DNA from: an uncultured Bacilli bacterium
Lineage (GTDB): Bacteria; Bacillota_I; Bacilli_A; RF39; UBA660
Reading direction: 5' to 3'
Length of the DNA: 11,093 nucleotides
NCBI GenBank assembly: GCA_947628445.1
Contig: CANQZX010000036.1
Span: forward strand, 1 to 11,093
Within the stretch, counting starts at the first letter, position 1. Every line of letters starts with the position of its first letter. Positions 6,985 to 11,093 of this stretch are shown here, one piece after another. The notes beneath the pieces are model-generated. The model ran no database searches. It saw only the letters and a program-made list of their open reading frames with translations, and was not told the DNA's origin. The position numbers and the translations under genes are program-made.

Positions 6985-7099
6985 ATTCCCTTATAATTTT
7001 ATTTGGTAATTAATGATTTTATGTCTTTTCCATAATAAAACATTATCTTAATATTATTAATTACGGGGGATAAGTGATATAATTAAATTAGGTGATTTA
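6985..7099. other. Divergent intergenic region between ftsW and the lysozyme gene
   Basis: This 115-bp region must hold both promoters. The lysozyme side has a clear extended -10. The ftsW side shows only weak A/T-rich candidates, for example TAAAAT on the minus strand shortly before its ribosome binding site. A perfect A/T palindrome TTAATA-T-TATTAA lies at 7048-7060 and a run of five G at 7065-7069 stands out. No gene or structured RNA is recognised. Confidence 0.5.
7075..7083 (+). promoter_or_regulatory. Extended -10 promoter of the GH25 gene
   Basis: TGATATAAT: a perfect TATAAT (7078-7083) with a TGA extension. No good -35 is seen; the A/T palindrome 7048-7060 overlaps its expected position. 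The expected start near 7090 coincides with the AGGTGA ribosome binding site (7090-7095), leaving a leader of about 10 nt to the ATG at 7100. Confidence 0.5.
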
Positions 7100-8305
7100 A
7101 TGAACGGGTTAAAGATGAAAAAATTTTTAAAAAAATATGCTTGGCTCATCGTTATTGTTTTAACTTTAATTATTGGTTTAGTTTTTACTTTTAAAAGTCC
7201 TGGTAAATTGCCTGATAATTTTGTTTTAAAATTAAAGAATCAAGATGTTGAGGTTTATAGTAAAGTAAATGTTCAAGATATTATTAAAGAAACCAATGGC
7301 GAAATTAAAAATGATCCTTTAAAAACAACAGATGTGGGCAAACAAAGTCAAAAAATTAAAATTACTTATCGTAATAAAGAATATGAATACGAAATATCTT
7401 ATAATGTAGTTGATGAAACGGATCCTAAAATATTTGGAAGTGGTGCAAAAATTATCGATTTAAATTATGAAGAAAATTTATGCAATTTAATAACGATGGC
7501 TGATAACTATGACCGATATTTAGATTGTAAAATTGAAGGAGATTATGATTTAAAAACGGAAGGTAGTTATAAAATTAGATTTGTTGTTACGGATGATTCC
7601 GGGAATCAAGCCAATCATAATTTGACTTTAAATGTCCAAAAACCAAATGATTCGGTAATACCACCGGCAACGCATGAAAATTTAACTTTTGCTGAGGCCC
7701 AAAAGAAATATTTAACTAAAGATATGGAAATGGGCATTGATGTTTCCAAATGGCAAGGAGATATTGACTTTGAAGCCGTAAAAGAAGCGGGAGCAACTTT
7801 TGTTATGATGCGAATTGGAAATAAAACTAAAATTGGCGATGAAATAAATATTGATCCGTACTTTAAGCAAAACTTGCAAAAAGCCCAAGATGCGGGATTA
7901 AAAATTGGAATTTATTTTTATAGTAAAGCGGCAAGTCAAAAAGATGCGATCGCGGAAGCCAAATGGATTTTAAAAACATTAAAGGATACGAAGTTAGATT
8001 TACCAATTTGTTTTGACTGGGAAAATTGGAGTAGTTGGAATACGTATCATTTAAACTTTAATGATTTAAATGAAATGGCCCATAGTTTTCTTAAAACTGT
8101 GGAAGAGGCGGGTTATAAAGGAATGCTTTATGGGAGCAAGTTTTATTTAGAAAATTTCTTTACATCATCTTACGACCGGATTTGGCTGGCCCATTATACA
8201 AGTAAAACATCTTATGAAGGGTATGATATGTGGCAATTTTCAAATATTGGTTCTATCCCAGGAATAAATGGGGATGTTGATTTAGATATTTTAAAAATAA
8301 AGTAA
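7100..8305 (+). CDS. Membrane-anchored GH25 muramidase (lysozyme) with Ig-like spacer domains
   Basis: Cleaves the MurNAc-GlcNAc bond of peptidoglycan at the cell surface. Seen: a Lys-rich N-terminus and one hydrophobic segment (about 13-31) without an obvious cleavage or lipobox site, so probably a type II anchor. Two beta-rich spacer domains of bacterial Ig/DUF5011-like character follow (about 40-107 and 108-180; VVDETDPKI marks the junction, VTDDSGN the second). The GH25 catalytic domain is at about 210-400, with GIDVSKWQG (212-220, Asp214), the catalytic pair in FDWEN (Asp306, Glu308), Trp378 of MWQFS and terminal DVDLD. All expected catalytic residues are present. The start at 7100 is supported by AGGTGA; an ATG at 7115 would remove five residues and has a poorer site. 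The gene is divergent from ftsW, and a wall-remodelling role is inferred. A phage lysin is less likely given the anchor and lack of phage genes. Confidence 0.92.
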   Translation: MNGLKMKKFLKKYAWLIVIVLTLIIGLVFTFKSPGKLPDNFVLKLKNQDVEVYSKVNVQDIIKETNGEIKNDPLKTTDVGKQSQKIKITYRNKEYEYEISYNVVDETDPKIFGSGAKIIDLNYEENLCNLITMADNYDRYLDCKIEGDYDLKTEGSYKIRFVVTDDSGNQANHNLTLNVQKPNDSVIPPATHENLTFAEAQKKYLTKDMEMGIDVSKWQGDIDFEAVKEAGATFVMMRIGNKTKIGDEINIDPYFKQNLQKAQDAGLKIGIYFYSKAASQKDAIAEAKWILKTLKDTKLDLPICFDWENWSSWNTYHLNFNDLNEMAHSFLKTVEEAGYKGMLYGSKFYLENFFTSSYDRIWLAHYTSKTSYEGYDMWQFSNIGSIPGINGDVDLDILKIK

Positions 8306-8341
8306 CAATTTAAAAAATAACTATAAAAACTTAAGAATATT

Positions 8342-8350
8342 TGTTATAAT
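8342..8350 (+). promoter_or_regulatory. Extended -10 promoter of the nusB operon
   Basis: TGTTATAAT: a perfect TATAAT (8345-8350) with a TGT extension and no clear -35. The expected start near 8357 gives a leader of about 19 nt to the nusB ATG at 8376, with AGAAGAGG (8362-8369) as ribosome binding site. GTTATAA occurs twice here (8343-8349 and 8354-8360), 11 bases apart, about one helical turn. That could be a duplicated -10 or a small operator. Confidence 0.5.
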
Positions 8351-8375
8351 TTAGTTATAAGAGAAGAGGTAAAAT

Positions 8376-8771
8376 ATGGCATTAACGCGAAGCGAACTAC
8401 GGGAAAAAATTATGATTATTTTATATCAAATAGATATTTATAAAGATCAAAAAGTAGCATTTGATGTGGAAGAAGTCATTAAAAATAATTTAAATATTGC
8501 AAATGAGTTTGTAAAAGACATTGTTTTTGGTGTCGTTACTTATCAAGATAAAATTGATGATGTTGCTAATAAACATATGAAAGAATGGACAATTGATCGG
8601 CTTGATAAAAGTGGAGCCGCGATTTTGCGGATGGCCATTTATGAATTAACTTATACCGATACGCCTGAGGTGGTCGTTATTAATGAAGCCGTGGAGCTAG
8701 CCAAAAAATATAGCGATGAAGCCGTTCGTAAAATTATTAATGCCGTTTTAGATAGGATTATTAAAGAATGA
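8376..8771 (+). CDS. nusB: Transcription antitermination factor NusB
   Basis: Small all-helical RNA-binding protein that, with NusE (ribosomal protein S10), recognises boxA in rRNA leader transcripts and supports antitermination. Seen: the family's N-terminal TRSELREKIMIILYQID (4-20), WTIDRLDKSGAAILRMAIYEL (71-91) and VVINEAVELAKKYSDE (100-115), all close to the family consensus. The length of 131 residues is typical. It is the first gene of a three-gene operon: its TGA overlaps the next ATG in ATGA (8768-8771). The TGA stop is also good evidence that TGA is not a Trp codon here. In Bacillus nusB is likewise close upstream of xseA, usually with folD between. Confidence 0.96.
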   Translation: MALTRSELREKIMIILYQIDIYKDQKVAFDVEEVIKNNLNIANEFVKDIVFGVVTYQDKIDDVANKHMKEWTIDRLDKSGAAILRMAIYELTYTDTPEVVVINEAVELAKKYSDEAVRKIINAVLDRIIKE

Positions 8772-9667
8772 CTTTTACCAAAGAAGATCTTAACCAAATC
8801 AAAAAATGTGAATTGGCCCAGCCATTGACTTTAACAATGGGGCATTTTTATGTGAAAAAGGCCCAAGATGCCGAAGATAGGCTAATGAGTTATGATTTGG
8901 CAATCAATGAATTAATTAATTCGTTTATTTTAAGACAAGTGGGCTTAATTGCTCCCGATATTTATTTAGTTATGCCTAATTTAACGGATGAATCAGCCGT
9001 TTATGTTGCAAGTTCTAATTTAAGTGATCTCGGTTCATTTCAAACGGCCGAAGAGTTAGGTTTAACGCGCGAGGCCAGTTCTTCCTTAAATGAAATTCGC
9101 CTTTTTTTAGAACAAAAATATGGTTCTAATCCCGAACTTGCCATGCAAATTCCAAATTTATTTCAAGAAATCATTATTTTATATGGTTATGATATTTTCA
9201 TGGGCTATTGGGATCGTTTAGGTAAAAATTGGGGTATTATTGAAACCAAAATGGGGGAACTAGCTTTAGGTATTTTTGATAATGAATATCATTTAGATAA
9301 TTTTATTCATAATATTTCAGCTTCTAAACATGGCAAAGATTGGTATGGTATTCGCCAAACTGTTTTATTTACGGATTATCTTGATTATGAGGCCAAACGA
9401 CAAAATGCGATTAAAGAAGATATTACAAACTTTTATCAAAATTATGGGGAAGAATATGGCTATATCTTTGATCGGTTATATCAATTATTAACTCCTGCTT
9501 TTTATGAAAAAGCTTTAGCTTATCTTACTAATACGACTTTAATTTATAGTGAAAATAAAACGGTGGTTTTAGAAATTACGGATGCGGCCGAAATGATCGC
9601 GGCCTATACGAAAAATTATGCTTTAATCACGGCTATAAGAGAGGAAATTAAACATGGAAGAAAATAA
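8768..9667 (+). CDS. HipA-like kinase-fold protein of unknown role
   Basis: Not a named gene I recognise, but the middle resembles the HipA/CtkA protein-kinase fold. Seen: INELINSFILRQVGL (46-60), like the NE-helix of HipA kinases. A catalytic-loop motif D149-R-L-G-K-N154-W-G (the usual form is DRHxxN) is followed by the metal-binding-type IFDNE with Asp171. The 22-residue gap between the two aspartates is close to that in HipA (Asp309 and Asp332 in E. coli). The C-terminal half (about 185-299) is helical and unassigned. No HipB-like antitoxin lies next to it, and the N-terminal HipA subdomain and a Gly-rich loop are not obvious. It overlaps nusB by 4 nt and xseA by 14 nt, so translation is probably coupled; a weak TAGGA lies upstream. 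Substrate and activity are unknown, and a degenerate pseudokinase is possible. Family call is inference from motif spacing. Confidence 0.6.
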   Translation: MTFTKEDLNQIKKCELAQPLTLTMGHFYVKKAQDAEDRLMSYDLAINELINSFILRQVGLIAPDIYLVMPNLTDESAVYVASSNLSDLGSFQTAEELGLTREASSSLNEIRLFLEQKYGSNPELAMQIPNLFQEIIILYGYDIFMGYWDRLGKNWGIIETKMGELALGIFDNEYHLDNFIHNISASKHGKDWYGIRQTVLFTDYLDYEAKRQNAIKEDITNFYQNYGEEYGYIFDRLYQLLTPAFYEKALAYLTNTTLIYSENKTVVLEITDAAEMIAAYTKNYALITAIREEIKHGRK

Positions 9668-10928
9668 ATATTTAAATATTAGTGAACTTAATAATTATAT
9701 TAAAACGCTTTTAGACCGCGATTCTTTTTTAAATAAAATCTATTTAAAAGGGGAAATAAGTAATTTTAAAAATCATACACGCGGACATCTTTATTTTACA
9801 TTAAAAGATGATTATGCTAGACTTAGTGCCGTGATGTTTAGTCGGGAAGCCGCAACGCTTGATTTTGTTCCCGAAGATGGGATGAATGTTTTAGTCGAAG
9901 GCCGTATTAGTGCATATCCCCCTCAAGGCAGTTACCAAATATATGTAGAAAAAATGCAAGTTGATGGTTTAGGGGCGCTTTATATTGAATACGAAAAATT
10001 AAAGAAAAAATTAGCTAGTGAAGGCTTGTTTAATCCCGAACATAAAAAGCCCATTCCAAAGTATCCCGAAAAAATTGGGGTTATTACGGCCTCAACAGGA
10101 GCGGCGGTTCGCGATATTATGAGTACGATTAAAAGAAGATTTCCGCTATGTGAGACTATTTTGTTTCCCACTTTAGTGCAAGGTAAAGAGGCGGCGGCAA
10201 ATATAGTTACGCAAATTGCGCGAGCTGATGCCTTTGGGGTTGATACAATTATTGTAGGTCGGGGCGGCGGTTCCATTGAAGATTTATGGGCCTTTAATGA
10301 AGAGATTGTGGCCCGAGCTATTTATGAATGCCAGACGCCAATAATTTCCGCGGTTGGTCATGAAATTGACTGGACGATTGCCGATTTTGTAGCTGATTTA
10401 AGAGCGCCAACTCCCACGGGAGCCGCGGAAATGGCCGTACCAACCATTATTGATCTTAATACCTTAATTGACAATTATCGGATTCGCCTTAATAAAAATA
10501 TTAAAAATATGATTAATACCCGGTTTATTACTTTACGAAATTTTAAAAATAGTTTTGTTTTAAAAAATCCGTTAGCGATCTATGAGGTTAAAGAACAAAA
10601 ATATGCCCAACTCCATCAAGATTTAGCTAAAGCCTTGGAAAAAATCATGTTGAATAAAACGCAACGGTTAGCTAAAGTAACGGATAATTATATTTTAAAA
10701 AATCCGTTAAGTTTAATGGAAAAAAGTAAAAATAAGTTAGATCTTTTAGTTAATACTCTAAAATTAGTAAATCCATTAAATATTTTAGAAAAAGGGTACT
10801 CTTTAGTGCAAAAAGATGGTAAACTTATAAGTAATAGCAATGATTTAAAGGTTAATGATGCTTTAACAATTCGTTTTCATCAAGGAGAGATTAATGCTTT
10901 AGTAACTAAAGTTAAAGAAAAGAGGTAA
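9654..10928 (+). CDS. xseA: Exodeoxyribonuclease VII large subunit (XseA)
   Basis: Catalytic subunit of exonuclease VII, which degrades single-stranded DNA from both ends with several XseB subunits. Seen: an N-terminal OB-fold (about 5-105, with LKGEISNFK and GHLYFTLKD), the linker box EGLFNPEHKKPIPKYP (123-138), then the catalytic domain with IGVITASTGAAVRDI (141-155), GRGGGSIEDLWAFN (202-215) and SAVGHEIDWTIADF plus DLRAPTPTGAAE (232-259). The helical region carries three NPL motifs (305-307, 350-352, 373-375), ending in ILEKGYSLV. The length of 424 residues is normal. AGAGAGGA (9638-9645) lies inside the previous gene, which it overlaps by 14 nt. xseB, usually immediately downstream, is not found in the remaining 165 bases. 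Confidence 0.96.
   Translation: MEENKYLNISELNNYIKTLLDRDSFLNKIYLKGEISNFKNHTRGHLYFTLKDDYARLSAVMFSREAATLDFVPEDGMNVLVEGRISAYPPQGSYQIYVEKMQVDGLGALYIEYEKLKKKLASEGLFNPEHKKPIPKYPEKIGVITASTGAAVRDIMSTIKRRFPLCETILFPTLVQGKEAAANIVTQIARADAFGVDTIIVGRGGGSIEDLWAFNEEIVARAIYECQTPIISAVGHEIDWTIADFVADLRAPTPTGAAEMAVPTIIDLNTLIDNYRIRLNKNIKNMINTRFITLRNFKNSFVLKNPLAIYEVKEQKYAQLHQDLAKALEKIMLNKTQRLAKVTDNYILKNPLSLMEKSKNKLDLLVNTLKLVNPLNILEKGYSLVQKDGKLISNSNDLKVNDALTIRFHQGEINALVTKVKEKR
10558..10709 (+). repeat. 17-nt direct repeat within xseA
   Basis: The 17-mer TTTTAAAAAATCCGTTA occurs at 10558-10574 and again at 10693-10709, exactly 135 bases (45 codons) apart and in frame, encoding two of the NPL motifs in the helical stalk of XseA. 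A diverged third copy of the peptide motif follows at residues 371-380. It is most simply an internal duplication in the coiled stalk. Confidence 0.7.
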
Positions 10929-10960
10929 AAGGTTGAAAATAAAAATATGAAAAAATTACA

Positions 10961-10978
10961 CACAAAAATGATTTTGTG
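10961..10978. repeat. A/T-rich hairpin downstream of xseA
   Basis: CACAAAA (10961-10967) and TTTTGTG (10972-10978) pair perfectly over a 4-nt ATGA loop, 33 bases after the xseA stop. It lacks a GC-rich stem and the plus strand continues with A residues rather than a T-run, so it is a poor intrinsic terminator for xseA. It could be a weak terminator, an operator or a processing element. Its right arm overlaps the putative -35 box of the following promoter. Confidence 0.5.
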
Positions 10979-11004
10979 AAAACGCAAAATTAAAGTTTTA
11001 TAAT
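10974..11004 (+). promoter_or_regulatory. Possible promoter for a downstream transcript
   Basis: TTGTGA (10974-10979, 4 of 6 to TTGACA) and a perfect TATAAT (10999-11004) with a 19-base spacer, longer than ideal. No reading frame of use follows in the last 89 bases, so it would serve a gene beyond the window or an RNA starting near 11011. Confidence 0.35.
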
Positions 11005-11010
11005 AACTAA

Positions 11011-11093
11011 AAACAGGTTAAGTTGAAGCATTGACTGATAATCTCTAATTCTGAAACAGAGAAATTGTTTACCAAAGATAAGGTTCCGTGCTC
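11011..11093 (+). ncRNA. Possible 5' part of a structured RNA, truncated by the window edge
   Basis: After the promoter-like element there is no ORF, but there is more G/C than in other intergenic DNA and a small stem (TCTCT with AGAGA around 11042-11063). The window ends in GGTTCCGTGCTC. CCGTGCT resembles the 5' end of Firmicutes signal recognition particle RNA, while a TGCTC ending also recalls conserved region I of RNase P RNA, whose preceding GAGGAAAGTCC is not present here. The call is weak because all diagnostic bases would lie beyond the window. Confidence 0.2.

Noticed and set aside
9980..10276. Minus-strand 98-residue reading frame inside xseA
   Set aside because: Opposite the conserved XseA catalytic region; no ribosome binding site or recognisable domain.
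10947..10979. Ten-codon frame after xseA with AAAAGG upstream, considered as a leader peptide or xseB remnant
   Set aside because: Too short, no XseB similarity, and no regulated gene or attenuator visible behind it.
1..11093. CRISPR arrays, tRNA genes, insertion sequences, attachment sites, replication origin
   Set aside because: No regularly spaced repeats, cloverleaf-like GGTTCGA arms, transposase or integrase frames, or DnaA-box clusters were seen on either strand.

Overview
The window reads as chromosome of a low-GC, walled bacterium of the Bacilli / Mollicutes-related branch (the type of uncultured gut Firmicutes), although no taxonomic marker is complete enough to name it. The reasons are A/T-rich third positions, strong AGAGG-type ribosome binding sites, Firmicutes-style protein families (a PASTA-tailed class B PBP next to mraY, a membrane-anchored GH25 lysozyme, and nusB followed by xseA), and the standard code (TGG for Trp, with TGA ending nusB).

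Layout: 129-3108 holds a peptidoglycan pair in forward orientation, a class B penicillin-binding protein followed by mraY, which is a remnant of the dcw division/cell-wall cluster. A small stem-loop plus T-run overlaps the mraY stop codon. 3173-4894 is a self-contained exporter-type ABC half-transporter with its own promoter. 4938-5834 (minus) is an ORF6N-domain gene with a C-terminal phospholipase-D-like half domain. 5896-6984 (minus) is an FtsW/SpoVE-type SEDS glycosyltransferase, the expected partner of the PBP but here inverted and displaced. 7100-8305 is an anchored GH25 muramidase with Ig-like spacers, divergent from ftsW. 8376-10928 is a tightly coupled three-gene operon: nusB, a HipA-like kinase-fold protein of unknown role, and xseA. 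The last ~165 bases hold no gene. They contain a hairpin, a promoter-like element and the possible 5' end of a structured RNA cut off by the window edge.

Functionally, four genes build or cut cell wall: MraY makes lipid I, the SEDS protein polymerises glycan, the PBP cross-links, and GH25 cleaves. The most unusual part is the ORF6N gene. Its near-consensus promoter (TTGGCA, 17 bp, TATAGT) carries a LexA/SOS-like half-palindrome exactly inside the spacer, inside a larger inverted repeat, and its coding region contains a perfect 25-nt palindrome. Together with ATA-rich codon use, this suggests an acquired, stress-inducible accessory gene, possibly a defence or damage-response effector. The second unusual element is the HipA-like kinase fold translationally coupled between nusB and xseA.
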